Assembly: GCA_011369445.1 (NCBI GenBank)
Contig: DRQF01000211.1
Span: 1 to 43,674, forward strand
Source: Planctomycetota bacterium
GTDB taxonomy: Bacteria; Planctomycetota; GCA-002687715; DRQF01
Length of the DNA: 43,674 nt
Direction: 5' to 3'
Shown here: piece by piece, positions 9,450-18,530 of the stretch
Layout: each line of letters starts with the position of its first letter
How positions within the stretch are numbered: the stretch's first letter is position 1
The notes under the pieces: model-generated
What the model was told of the DNA's origin: nothing
The model's database searches: none
Seen by the model: the letters and a program-made list of their open reading frames with translations, nothing else
Position numbers and translations under genes: made by a program

Positions 9450-10738
9450 TGTCCCTTGAAACCCTGTTGGCTCGCGTTGCCTTGGTGGTTCTCTTCTTTG
9501 CGCCGACCGCACCAGCTCAGGACTTCATCCTGAGAGGATCTCGAGTTCAACTCCCGAACGGGCGGCTCGTGGAGGGTCTGGACGTCTGGGTACGGGGTGC
9601 CACGATCCGTGAAATCGGCCCGGAGATCCACGGCGGACCTTCGACACGGGTTGTCCTCCTCCACGATCGTGTGGTCCATCCTGGGCTCATTGACTTCGGA
9701 AATCAGATCGGCCTGACCGAGGTGGGGTCGGTGCGTGGCACGGTGGATACACGCGAAGCCGAGGACTTCAATCCACACCTTCGCATCCTCACGGGGATCA
9801 ACCCTCATTCGTCGCACATCCCGGTGGCCCGAGCCAACGGCATTCTCTTCTCCCTTGTCTTCGCGGACGCAGGAATCGTCTCCGGCCTTTCTCCCATCGT
9901 GAGACTTTTCGGCGACGACGCATCCTCCATGGCGATCCGCCCGGAAGCGTTCCTCGTCGTCAAGGTCCCGCGCCCCAAACTCCCTCCCCTTTTTGAACGA
10001 ACTCCGAGAGCCGTGAGATTGGCCGGGAGGGACGCGTTCGCTCCCCTGAGGAAGCGATTCGCGAAAGCACGTCGATACTTCGCGGCGCAAAAAGAGTCGG
10101 TCGCCCGAGGAACCGACGCTCCGCCCTTGGACATCCACGCGGAGGCTCTCCGGGGGATCCTCCAAGGCGAAGTCCCGGTCCTTTTCCGCGCCGACACGGT
10201 GGAGGCCATCACCGCGGCCGTGGATTTCGCAACGGCGGAGAACCTGCGTTTCGTACTTCACGGATGTCGAGATGCCTGGAAGATCGCCGACTTTCTTGCG
10301 GCCCGCAAGGTCGATTGCATCCTCTCCGGGGTCTATCGCCGACCGCCTCGAGGAGACCCCTACGACGCCGTCTACGCCAACGCCTTCCATCTGCACCGTG
10401 CCGGAGTCCGCATAGCCTTTTCCACGGGCAGTTCGAGCAACGTGCGCAATCTGCCGTATGAAGCGGCCATGGCAGTTTCCTTCGGACTGCCGGCGGCCGC
10501 CGCCCGACGCGCTCTGACGAGCGACGCGGCGGACATCCTTGGACTTCGCCGAAAAATCGGAACCCTCAGTCCGGGGGCCGAGGCGACCTTTTTTGTTTCC
10601 ACGGGGGATATTCTCGATGCCACGAGTCGTGTCCAAGAGGTGTTCGTCCGCGGACGGGCCATTCCCGCGACTTCACGCCACACCCGTCTTCGGGACAAGT
10701 TCCTGAAGCCCCGCGAAGGAGACGGGACCGGGCGTTGA
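9446..10738 (+). CDS. Secreted amidohydrolase-family protein lacking metal ligands (third of three)
   Basis: A 430-residue protein with signal peptide MMSLETLLARVALVVLFFAPTAPAQ and the amidohydrolase fold outline (FILRGSRVQLPNGRLVEGLDVWV near the N-terminus and SPGAEATFFVSTGDILD at the end). The D-A-H-V-H motif is replaced by IDFGNQIGL and the catalytic Asp region by FSTGSSSNVRNL. HGCRD retains one His. I therefore infer a structural or regulatory partner of the active middle enzyme. The start overlaps the previous stop as ATGA. The stop codon is part of the palindrome TGATCA, which also contains the stop of the convergent gene. Confidence 0.8.
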   Translation: MMSLETLLARVALVVLFFAPTAPAQDFILRGSRVQLPNGRLVEGLDVWVRGATIREIGPEIHGGPSTRVVLLHDRVVHPGLIDFGNQIGLTEVGSVRGTVDTREAEDFNPHLRILTGINPHSSHIPVARANGILFSLVFADAGIVSGLSPIVRLFGDDASSMAIRPEAFLVVKVPRPKLPPLFERTPRAVRLAGRDAFAPLRKRFAKARRYFAAQKESVARGTDAPPLDIHAEALRGILQGEVPVLFRADTVEAITAAVDFATAENLRFVLHGCRDAWKIADFLAARKVDCILSGVYRRPPRGDPYDAVYANAFHLHRAGVRIAFSTGSSSNVRNLPYEAAMAVSFGLPAAAARRALTSDAADILGLRRKIGTLSPGAEATFFVSTGDILDATSRVQEVFVRGRAIPATSRHTRLRDKFLKPREGDGTGR

Positions 10739-12619
10739 TCACTGGATCACGAATCCCTGCGGGCCCACGATGGTCCGAACGCCGCCGGAAAACGTGGCGT
10801 CCAGTGTCACGGCATGGGCATGGAAGCTCGCCCCCGTGAGGTAGGGCAAATTGGGAAGCCCGAGAATCGTCGTCCCGGCTCCGGTGGAATCCAGCATCCC
10901 CGCGAATCCGATCCAAAGGGGATTGCCGGGGGTCGTGGCGAAGACGGCCAACGGATCGCCTGGGGAAATACGGATGCGTCGTCCATCGGGCAAGACGATG
11001 GGCGGCTCCGTGGTGAGGCCCAGCCAGGTTGCGAAGAAAAGCCCCGCGTCCGGGGCGAGATCGAGATTGAAACTCGTCAGCGTTCCCGGTGAAAGGGGGC
11101 CCACCGCATCGAAACGGGGCTCAACGACGCTCAGGAACTGGTTGACCGCCACGTTGTGGAGATACTGCACCGTTCCGGATGGCCACCGGATCTCGATCTG
11201 TGACACGATGGTATCTCCCCCCAGCCCCACATGGACACGAGGGTCGCTCTCGCACAGGAACCCCTCCCCGGAGGTCACCTGGCGCAAGCGGACTCCGGAT
11301 GCGGAAACAAATCGCACCTGGGCGCCCATCGCATCGCGATTGCTGACGGTCCCTTCGAGATCGAGGACCAGCCAGTTGCCCGTGGCCCCTTGATTCCGAA
11401 TCAGTTGACCGTTGGTGTACCAATTGGCGAGCCACACGTCCTGGCGACCGTCGTCGTCGTAGTCCACCACGGCACCAGCAAACACTGCGGGGAGGGCCAG
11501 AGCCGCCCCGTCCGTCCAAGTGGTCTCCACGAACGGCAGCGCACCCTGGCCGCGGAAAAGGCGGTTGGACGTGGTCGAGGATTGCACGAGAAGATCGATC
11601 CAACCGTCGTTGTCGTAGTCGAAGAACTTCGCGTTCCAACCGTCCCAGCCGTTGGCATAGGGCGACAGTCCCATGGAATTGGCAACGGCGGGCCACGTTC
11701 CTTGGAAATCGAAAGACTGAGACGGTTCGTCCCACCGGAGAAGGACGTCTCCCGCGTTGGAGTTCGTGATGTACACGTCCCAGTCGCCGTCGTTCTCGAT
11801 ATCTGCGATCGTAATCCCCATGCAGTCCACCAGGGCGTTAGCGCCGATCGCCGGCCCGATCTCCGTGAACGTTCCATCTGCATTGTTGTGGAGCACACCC
11901 GCTGGAGGCATGACCGTTTCCCCCCGGTCGTTGCCGTAGACGATGTCGGGCCATCCGTCCTGATCGAGATCGAAGAAGAGCTCCGCGAGCGCCAGACCCG
12001 GATTCGCCACTCCGGCGGCCGACGTCACATCCGTGAACGTCCCATCGCCGTTACTCCGATAGAGGATTCGCGGTGCCGCGCCGCTCGTCGGTGTGTACAT
12101 GTTGCCCAAATAGAGATCCAACCAGCCATCCCGGTCGAAGTCGCCCCATGAGGCGGTCTGCGTGTTCGCCAGGTCCGTCAAACCTCGCGTCGCGGCCTCT
12201 TCGGTGAAGACTCCGTTGCCCTGGTTCACAAAAAGCAGGTTCGGCGCCCCCTCTCCCTGGGTGACGATCACATCCTGGTCGCCATCGTTGTCGAAATCCG
12301 CGGCGGCTACCCCGTGATCCGCTCTGGGCGTCCCGCTTCCCGCAAGGACGATGGAGGGTGAGAAGACCCCGGTGCCATCGTTCACCCAGAGGGTGATATC
12401 CCCGAGACCGTGGGTGACGGAGAACAGATCCATATCGCCGTCCCCATCGAAATCCCGCCATGCCGAGCCGGCGTAAAACCCTTGGAGAGGGCCCGCCGCG
12501 GGAGGAACCGCCAGCCCCGAAGCGGAGGTGGCATTGACGAAAACGGACGAAGACTGGGCCTGAATCGGCATAATCACGGCAAGGAGGATCAAGCAGACCC
12601 CACTGAGAACGATTCTCAT
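10739..12619 (-). CDS. Secreted FG-GAP/VCBS repeat protein with UnbV/ASPIC domain
   Basis: A 626-residue exported protein (signal MRIVLSGVCLILLAVIMPIQAQ). It contains repeated FG-GAP/VCBS blades with Ca-binding DFDGDGDMDL, DFDNDGDQDV, DFDRDGWLDL, DLDQDGWPDI, DIENDGDWDV, DYDNDGWIDL and DYDDDGRQDV motifs, which predict a seven-blade integrin-like propeller over about residues 55-400. An UnbV/ASPIC domain follows (about 405-500: GAQVRFVSASG and WPSGTVQYLHNVAVNQF). The last ~110 residues form a module rich in small residues (GNPLWIGFAGMLDSTGAG) that I know from planctomycete secreted proteins. It probably acts at the cell surface in adhesion or recognition; the ligand is unknown. ATG 12619 is favoured over a GTG at 12628 because AGGTG lies 6 bases before it and overlaps that GTG. 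Confidence 0.88.
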   Translation of the reverse strand: MRIVLSGVCLILLAVIMPIQAQSSSVFVNATSASGLAVPPAAGPLQGFYAGSAWRDFDGDGDMDLFSVTHGLGDITLWVNDGTGVFSPSIVLAGSGTPRADHGVAAADFDNDGDQDVIVTQGEGAPNLLFVNQGNGVFTEEAATRGLTDLANTQTASWGDFDRDGWLDLYLGNMYTPTSGAAPRILYRSNGDGTFTDVTSAAGVANPGLALAELFFDLDQDGWPDIVYGNDRGETVMPPAGVLHNNADGTFTEIGPAIGANALVDCMGITIADIENDGDWDVYITNSNAGDVLLRWDEPSQSFDFQGTWPAVANSMGLSPYANGWDGWNAKFFDYDNDGWIDLLVQSSTTSNRLFRGQGALPFVETTWTDGAALALPAVFAGAVVDYDDDGRQDVWLANWYTNGQLIRNQGATGNWLVLDLEGTVSNRDAMGAQVRFVSASGVRLRQVTSGEGFLCESDPRVHVGLGGDTIVSQIEIRWPSGTVQYLHNVAVNQFLSVVEPRFDAVGPLSPGTLTSFNLDLAPDAGLFFATWLGLTTEPPIVLPDGRRIRISPGDPLAVFATTPGNPLWIGFAGMLDSTGAGTTILGLPNLPYLTGASFHAHAVTLDATFSGGVRTIVGPQGFVIQ

Positions 12620-12655
12620 GGCGCGCACCTACGACGTCGGGTTTCGGAGAACTGC

Positions 12656-12679
12656 GGGTTCCCCGTGCTGAAGGAACCC
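12656..12679. repeat. Inverted repeat in the divergent region before the FG-GAP and methyltransferase genes
   Basis: GGGTTCC (12656-12662) and GGAACCC (12673-12679) flank a 10-base loop, 37 bases upstream of the FG-GAP start. It could be a leader hairpin or an operator. The rest of the 268-base gap (12620-12887) holds no gene I can support. Confidence 0.35.
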
Positions 12680-12887
12680 CTGTACAACACCGAGATTGGA
12701 CCCGGCTGGGGAGGAGATTGCAAGACGAAAACTCCCATGGACCGAATATTCTCCGTGGGGAGCCCGGGTGGATTTCATCCCTTGGAGGTCGATGGACGAT
12801 GCATACGATGGGGAAGGAGGGCGGCTCCCCAGGCCCAGTTTCCGCCGTCACCGGTCGCGATCGCCCCCTTGTCACGAGGAAGGATGA

Positions 12888-14795
12888 ATGGTCTCAGAGG
12901 ACTTCTTGACGGCACTGGCGGCCCGGCCCATGGTCTTCGATGGGGCCATGGGGACCCTCCTCTACGAGACCGGTTGGTTCATCAACCATGCCTTCGACGA
13001 AGCGAACCTGAAGAAGCCAGAGTCCGTTCTCGCGGCTCACGAGAGCTACGTCGCCGTGGGCGCGGACATCGTCGAGAGCAACACATTCAGCGCCAATCGT
13101 TTTCTTCTGGGACGATACGGTGTCGAGAACCTGGTCGGCGAGATCAATCGCGCCGGTGTTCGTCTGGCGCGGCAGGCCTCGGGGGACACGGTGTACGTGG
13201 CCGGGGCGCTCGGGCCCACCGGTGAGGCGTTCGGGCGTTTCTCCGAGGAGAAGGCCAAGGAGATCCGGAGGGCGTTTGACGAACAGATCTCCGCCCTTGC
13301 GGACGAGAAACCGGACCTCCTGGTTCTCGAGACGTTCCATCACTTGAAGGAGATCCAGATCGCTCTTCAGGCGGCAAGAGAGATTTTTCGAGGGCCCATC
13401 GTGGCCCAGATGTCCTTCCTCGCCGATGGTGCCCTTCGCGACGGCAGCGAACCCGAGCTGGTGGCCGAACGTCTCGCCGCTTGGGGGGCCGACATCGTGG
13501 GCGTCAACTGCGCCCTCGGTCCCCAGGAGGTCTTCGAAATCGTCCAACGCATGATCGCCGTCGGTATCCCGACGAGTGCGCAGCCGAACGCTGGGCAGCC
13601 CCGCAGACTCGACCAACGCATGCTCTACATGGCCACGCCGGAGTATTTCGGCGTCTACGCGAAGAGATTCTTCAAGGCCGGCGTGCGGCTCGTGGGCGGT
13701 TGCTGCGGCACCAACCCGGACCACATTGCAGCCGTCCGGGGCGCCTGTGCGATGGCCTGCGGCGCCGAGGAGAAGCGGCCCACCACCGGCGAGTTTCGGA
13801 TCCAGACTCTGGAGGAACCCGGCCTCGAGCCTCTCCCTGTAGCCGAGCGCTCTGCCTTCGCTCGAAAAGTACGCCGGGTATGGGAGGAAAGGCTGGATCC
13901 GAATGGCCCCCGACGACCGCTGAGGGGCCCTGAGGATTTCGTCGTCAGCGTGGAGGTCAACCCCCATCCTGGCCTGACCACCGAACGCGCCGTCGAGGGC
14001 GCGAAACTTCTGCGTGACGCGGGCGTCGACATCGTGAACATTGCCGACGGCCCGAGAGCGCTCGTACGGATGGCGAATTGGGCTCTCGGGCTCACCATCA
14101 AGGACGCCTTGGGGCTCGATTTCCTGCTGCATGTATGTTGCCGTGACCGCAACATCCTGGGACTCCAGTCAGACCTGCTGGGTGTTCACGTCCTCGGCGT
14201 ACGCAACCTGGTCGTCATCACCGGCGATCCGCCGAAAATGGGCGACTACCCGAAAGCCACAGCCGTCTTCGATCTGGACTCAGTGGAGCTCCTCAAGCTC
14301 ATCGACGCCCTCAATCACGGGATCGATCCGGCGGGGAAGTTCGTTGGGGAAGCCACGTCCTTCTTCTGCGCCTGCGGTGCCGAGCCGGCAGCCCTCGACT
14401 ACGATCGAGAACTTCGTCGCCTTGAGGCGAAGATCGCCAACGGTGCCGAGTTGATCATGACTCAGCCCGTCTATGACCCCGTCGTCCTGGAGCGCTTCAT
14501 GAGCGACGTCGAGGGCTTTCACGTGCCCGTCATGGTGGGGCTCCTTCCCCTGGCAAGCCACAAGAACGCCGAGTTCCTCCACAACGAAGTCCCCGGAATG
14601 CAGATCCCATCCGACATCCGCGACCGGATGTCGGCCGCCGGCTCAGGACCCGCCGCGCAGCGGGAGGGCGTGCGGATCGCATCCGAGATGCTCGAGCGGG
14701 TCAAGGATCGAGTCGTGGGCACCTACCTCATGCCGCCTTTCTCTCGCTATCAAACGGCTCTGGACGTTCTGAAAGTGGTCGGGTACGGAGACTGA
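12888..14795 (+). CDS. Bifunctional homocysteine S-methyltransferase / methylenetetrahydrofolate reductase
   Basis: A 635-residue fusion. Residues ~10-300 form the homocysteine S-methyltransferase barrel (FDGAMGTLLYETG near the start), with zinc ligands Cys208 (VNCALG) and Cys272/Cys273 (GGCCGT). Residues ~345-635 form a MetF-like FAD domain (VSVEVNPHPG, then LVVITGDPPKMGDYP and IMTQPVYD), which reduces 5,10-methylene-THF to 5-methyl-THF. There is no cobalamin-binding domain between or after them, as in the YitJ-type fusion of Bacillus, so it is not a complete MetH. Its role is methionine synthesis and one-carbon balance. The ATG at 12888 follows GAGGAAGGA. An out-of-frame ATG at 12884 is ignored. 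Confidence 0.93.
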   Translation: MVSEDFLTALAARPMVFDGAMGTLLYETGWFINHAFDEANLKKPESVLAAHESYVAVGADIVESNTFSANRFLLGRYGVENLVGEINRAGVRLARQASGDTVYVAGALGPTGEAFGRFSEEKAKEIRRAFDEQISALADEKPDLLVLETFHHLKEIQIALQAAREIFRGPIVAQMSFLADGALRDGSEPELVAERLAAWGADIVGVNCALGPQEVFEIVQRMIAVGIPTSAQPNAGQPRRLDQRMLYMATPEYFGVYAKRFFKAGVRLVGGCCGTNPDHIAAVRGACAMACGAEEKRPTTGEFRIQTLEEPGLEPLPVAERSAFARKVRRVWEERLDPNGPRRPLRGPEDFVVSVEVNPHPGLTTERAVEGAKLLRDAGVDIVNIADGPRALVRMANWALGLTIKDALGLDFLLHVCCRDRNILGLQSDLLGVHVLGVRNLVVITGDPPKMGDYPKATAVFDLDSVELLKLIDALNHGIDPAGKFVGEATSFFCACGAEPAALDYDRELRRLEAKIANGAELIMTQPVYDPVVLERFMSDVEGFHVPVMVGLLPLASHKNAEFLHNEVPGMQIPSDIRDRMSAAGSGPAAQREGVRIASEMLERVKDRVVGTYLMPPFSRYQTALDVLKVVGYGD

Positions 14796-14822
14796 GCGTG
14801 CAGGACCATGGCGTGGGGCGCT

Positions 14823-16346
14823 CTACCCACCGGCTTTCGCCGTGCCTCCGCCGGTGGGACTCGTTTGCCCGCCCTGAGGCGCGGCCACGCCGCCGTTCGC
14901 ACCAATCTCGCGCCACGACACGGTCACGAATCCGAGGGATTCGCTCGTGTTCGGGATACCGGGAAGTTCCAGGTAGCCGTCGTCCACGCGAGAATCGAAT
15001 TCCAGGTTGACCTTCTTGTGATCCGTCGAATTCGGATCGTCGAGTTGAACGATGCCCCCCGCCGCCACCGCGCCACGGACATGCACCTCGGGAGAGAACA
15101 GTTCGTGGAGTCTGACGCCACGGATGTCTCCTTCGGCATAGAGGTAGGCCTGAACCTCGTCAAGGGCCTGGTCCAGGGCATCCCCCAAGAAGATGTTGCC
15201 GCTGTCGGCAACAGCCGGGTCCTTCAGAGCCACGAACGCAACGCCATCGTTGTAGGCGTCATTCAAAAAGACGCTGTCGGAGACGTAGATGTTCCCTCGG
15301 ACCGCGAAAGTGACCTTGGCGTTGCCCCCTTGCGGCCCAGTCACACGGGTCGAGAACATCTCTCTGTTGTGAATCCAGAGATTCCCGTCGATGTAGAACA
15401 CGGTCCTCGCATCGGTCCCTCCTGGATTGGCCAAGAAGGAGACCGCGTGTGCATCGCTCCCGTCACGCCGCTTGTCGGCGCGGACGGCTTCGTACGGGTC
15501 CTCCAGGAAGTAGTCGTCCTTCGACGTGCTCATGATCTCCTGGAGACGATCGCTGGGGTTCTTTCTCAGCATGTGGGCAGGCGAGGTCTCGGGCAGCTGC
15601 CACGCCTCTCCTCCCAGAGGCGACGAGCCAAAGACGCCGGAATCATCGAACTCCTCCTTCACGAAGACGTCGGAGGTCGCCGAGTAATTCATGGATGCAA
15701 AGTAGGGAGCCGGCTCGTGGACGCCCTCCGCCCCCTGGACACCGCTGATGGTTCCGGAACTCGCCACCATCCCCATCATGGTGGCGTTCCCAGTGACATC
15801 GACGTCCGCACCGACATACATGTCGCCTATGACGGAATCCGCGTTGTTGCCAACGCCCGAGAGGCGAAAGACGAACCCGGGATTGTCGTCTTCATTGCCC
15901 GCATAGACGACCCGGGCGAAGGGATCGGCCGCTCGCCGGAGAACGACCTCCAGAACTCTCCGCTTGCCATGGAGTTCGCAGGTCGAGACCAGCGTGAACG
16001 TGTCGTTGGCGCCCTCCACCGTGGACACCCAAAAGACACCATCGTCGAACGGGAGAGGCTCGGCCTCGGACCCCAGGTTCCCGGTGCCCCCCCTCGAAAG
16101 ATCAAGGACGGCCTGCTGGATGCCTGCTTCCGCCGTGTAGAGTCGCTGCAGGTGATCCTTGGCGCCGCGGATTTCCCCCGAGGCTCGATTCACCGACCCC
16201 ACCATCAACGCGAGGATTCCCAAGACCATCAGGACGATTAACAGGACGATGAAAAGAGCGTTCCCCCGCTGGCGGTTAAGCCGGACGTTCGCGGTGCCGG
16301 GTCCTCGACCGGCGGAACGCCAGCCATGAGCATCGTTCTGATACAT
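14823..16346 (-). CDS. PilX-like type IV pilus assembly protein (membrane-anchored)
   Basis: A 507-residue protein with an N-terminal anchor NRQRGNALFIVLLIVLMVLG at about residues 24-50, the layout of the PilX N-terminal domain, followed by AEAGIQQAVLDLSRG as in many minor-pilin-like PilX proteins. The rest is a long beta-rich extracellular region (DMYVGADVDVTGNATMMG and IYVSDSVFLNDAYNDG, with repeated right-handed-helix-like strands) ending in a Gly/Thr-rich tail. It probably contributes to a type IV pilus or pseudopilus at the outer surface. No other pilus gene is nearby, which is odd. The start at 16346 has a weak ribosome site. It ends 27 bases from the convergent methyltransferase gene. 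Confidence 0.75.
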   Translation of the reverse strand: MYQNDAHGWRSAGRGPGTANVRLNRQRGNALFIVLLIVLMVLGILALMVGSVNRASGEIRGAKDHLQRLYTAEAGIQQAVLDLSRGGTGNLGSEAEPLPFDDGVFWVSTVEGANDTFTLVSTCELHGKRRVLEVVLRRAADPFARVVYAGNEDDNPGFVFRLSGVGNNADSVIGDMYVGADVDVTGNATMMGMVASSGTISGVQGAEGVHEPAPYFASMNYSATSDVFVKEEFDDSGVFGSSPLGGEAWQLPETSPAHMLRKNPSDRLQEIMSTSKDDYFLEDPYEAVRADKRRDGSDAHAVSFLANPGGTDARTVFYIDGNLWIHNREMFSTRVTGPQGGNAKVTFAVRGNIYVSDSVFLNDAYNDGVAFVALKDPAVADSGNIFLGDALDQALDEVQAYLYAEGDIRGVRLHELFSPEVHVRGAVAAGGIVQLDDPNSTDHKKVNLEFDSRVDDGYLELPGIPNTSESLGFVTVSWREIGANGGVAAPQGGQTSPTGGGTAKAGG

Positions 16347-16553
16347 GTCGAATTCTCGTTACGCCTGACGCGCTCGACGATCCGCCCGGACAACCCGGCC
16401 CCGGATGAGAGTACGCCTGATCAAGTGTAGCCCAATCTTTCACTCGCGGTCGGAGATTTTTCTGCCTGCCGCCTCACCGAGCGGGTCTTTTCCCAACAGT
16501 CGCCTCCCCATCGGGCTTGGTCCAAGCTCGGAGGATTGCCATCCTCCTTGGCA

Positions 16554-18530
16554 ATGAGTCTTATCACGCTCGGCGATCTCACGAAGTCCTTCGACGGAAG
16601 CCCCCTTTTGGACGGCGTCTCGGCGAGCATCGCTCCCCGCAAGAAGATCGGCCTCGTCGGTCGCAACGGCTGCGGCAAGAGCACACTACTGCGCATCGTC
16701 GCCGGTCGCATCAGCGCGGACGGGGGTGTCGTCCATCGCGCTCGGAACCTTCGCATCGGTTTCCAAGAGCAGGAGCTCGAAGCCCCACCCGACCGAACTC
16801 TGATTCAGGAGATGCGTGAGGTTTTTCGCGAGGATTTCGAGCGGCGGCGAAGACTCCGAGAGCTGGAACACAAGCTGGCCGATGCGTCCCTTGCCGAGGA
16901 GCACGATCGCATTCTGCTGCGCTACCAGGAGCTGACCGACCAGGAGGCCGCCGAGGGAGTCGGCGATCCCGAGAGACTCATTCGCCAGACTCTCCTGGGT
17001 CTTGGCCTTCCAGAGGAGGTTTGGGACCAGCCGCTGCATCGATTCTCGGGCGGTGAACGCAATCTCCTCGCCATGGCGCGGGTGATTCTCGGGCGCCCCG
17101 ATCTTTTCCTTCTCGACGAACCGACGAATCACCTGGATATGGAGGGAATCGATTGGTTCATCTCGTTCATTCGCCGCTGTCCCTCGGCCGCCTTGATCGT
17201 CAGTCATGACCGCCACCTCTTGGACCTCGTCGCCGACGAGATCTGGGAGCTGAAGCGAGGCAGGTTGACGGTGTACGCGGGTAACTATTCCGACTATGAG
17301 CGCAAGAAGGCCGAAGACGAGGCGCTCCGGCAGCGCCAATGGCGCAACCAGCAAAAGCTCATCCGACGCCTCGAGTTCCAGGCCCGTCGCCTGCGGGACA
17401 TGGCCCGCGCTTACGATGACCCCGGTCAGGCCAAGCGCGCCCGATCCATGCTCTCGCGGATCGAGCGGATGGAACTCGTCGAAGCCCCCGAACATGACGA
17501 CAGCCCGTTCGCGGCCTCCCTGGCCAATGCGCCGCGACACGGCGACCTGGCGCTTCGCATCGAGAACTTCTCTCACGCCTATGGGGACCGCGTCCTTTTC
17601 GACTCGGCCTCGCTGGAGATCAACTTCGGAGAACGGGTCTGTCTCGTTGGACCCAACGGCTCGGGCAAGAGCACCCTCATGGACGCGATCCTCAGGGAGG
17701 GCGCTTGGGACAATCCGCGGATACGAGTGGGCAAGTCCGTCAAGTTGGGCCGCTATGAGCAGCTCCACGACCGAGCCATTCGCCCCGGCGCCACCCTTCT
17801 CGACTGGCTTATGGGCGTGACCCATTTGGACAAGACGCCGGCCTCCAACCTGGCGCACCGTTTCCGGTTCTCACGGGACGACCTGGAGCGAGAAGTTCAG
17901 ACGCTTTCGGGCGGCGAGAAGAGTCGGCTCCAGCTGGCTCGTCTGGTTCATGAGGGCGCGAACTTCATCCTCCTCGACGAACCCACGAACCACCTCGACA
18001 TCCCCTCCGCCGAAAAACTCGAAGAGATGCTCGACGAGTTCACAGGCACCCTCCTCGTCATCTCGCACGACCGCTACTTCCTGGACCGCCTCGCCAACGT
18101 CGTCGTCGAGGTCAAGGACACGCGACTGGTTCGCCACCACGTCACGTTTGCAGAGTGGTGGCAGAATCGAAAGGGTGCCCCGAAGGAGGGCCCGGGCGGC
18201 GCGCTCAGACTCCGAATCTCTAGGGAATCGGGAGCTTCGCCCACCGAAGAAAGGGAGGCGCGCAGAAAGGACCGCGAGGAGAGGAAGGCCCGGCGGAAGG
18301 AAGAACGTCGTCTCAGGCGTCGTGTCGAGGAACTCGAAGCTCTTACCCACCGCCTGGAGCAAGAGATCAAGGACCTCGAGCAGGCCCTCGCGCGCCACTG
18401 GACGGAGAACAGCTCCCACGAGGAAGGCTTGCGACTCGACCAGGCGCTGACGCAGCGACGGGCCGAACTCGAGCAGGCGCTCACATCATGGGAGGCTGCC
18501 GCCTTGGAACTGGAATCGATGGACTCATGA
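16554..18530 (+). CDS. ABC-F family ribosome-associated ATPase (Uup/EttA-like)
   Basis: A 658-residue protein with two ABC ATPase domains and no membrane segments. Domain 1 has GRNGCGKS (Lys42), FSGGERNLLAMARV and LLDEPTNHLD. A charged linker rich in Arg/Lys/Gln (about residues 240-310) follows. Domain 2 has GPNGSGKST, LSGGEKSRLQLARL and LLDEPTNHLD. The C-terminal ~100 residues are a charged coiled coil (KEERRLRRRVEELEAL), which points to the Uup-like branch. These proteins bind the ribosome E site and relieve translation stalls. The ATG at 16554 starts the conserved MSLITLGDLTKSF. TTG codons at 16536 and 16548 are in frame, and the only GGAGG (16530-16534) fits the TTG at 16548 best, so the start is uncertain by two to six codons. 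Confidence 0.93.
   Translation: MSLITLGDLTKSFDGSPLLDGVSASIAPRKKIGLVGRNGCGKSTLLRIVAGRISADGGVVHRARNLRIGFQEQELEAPPDRTLIQEMREVFREDFERRRRLRELEHKLADASLAEEHDRILLRYQELTDQEAAEGVGDPERLIRQTLLGLGLPEEVWDQPLHRFSGGERNLLAMARVILGRPDLFLLDEPTNHLDMEGIDWFISFIRRCPSAALIVSHDRHLLDLVADEIWELKRGRLTVYAGNYSDYERKKAEDEALRQRQWRNQQKLIRRLEFQARRLRDMARAYDDPGQAKRARSMLSRIERMELVEAPEHDDSPFAASLANAPRHGDLALRIENFSHAYGDRVLFDSASLEINFGERVCLVGPNGSGKSTLMDAILREGAWDNPRIRVGKSVKLGRYEQLHDRAIRPGATLLDWLMGVTHLDKTPASNLAHRFRFSRDDLEREVQTLSGGEKSRLQLARLVHEGANFILLDEPTNHLDIPSAEKLEEMLDEFTGTLLVISHDRYFLDRLANVVVEVKDTRLVRHHVTFAEWWQNRKGAPKEGPGGALRLRISRESGASPTEEREARRKDREERKARRKEERRLRRRVEELEALTHRLEQEIKDLEQALARHWTENSSHEEGLRLDQALTQRRAELEQALTSWEAAALELESMDS

Noticed and set aside
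7869..9512. A 547-residue minus-strand frame across the amidohydrolases
   Set aside because: It is antisense to two well supported genes and shows no motif.
12690..12740. A possible S-adenosylhomocysteine or SAM riboswitch before the methyltransferase gene
   Set aside because: Only a GGGAG/CTCCC pairing is seen; the conserved core nucleotides of known classes are missing.
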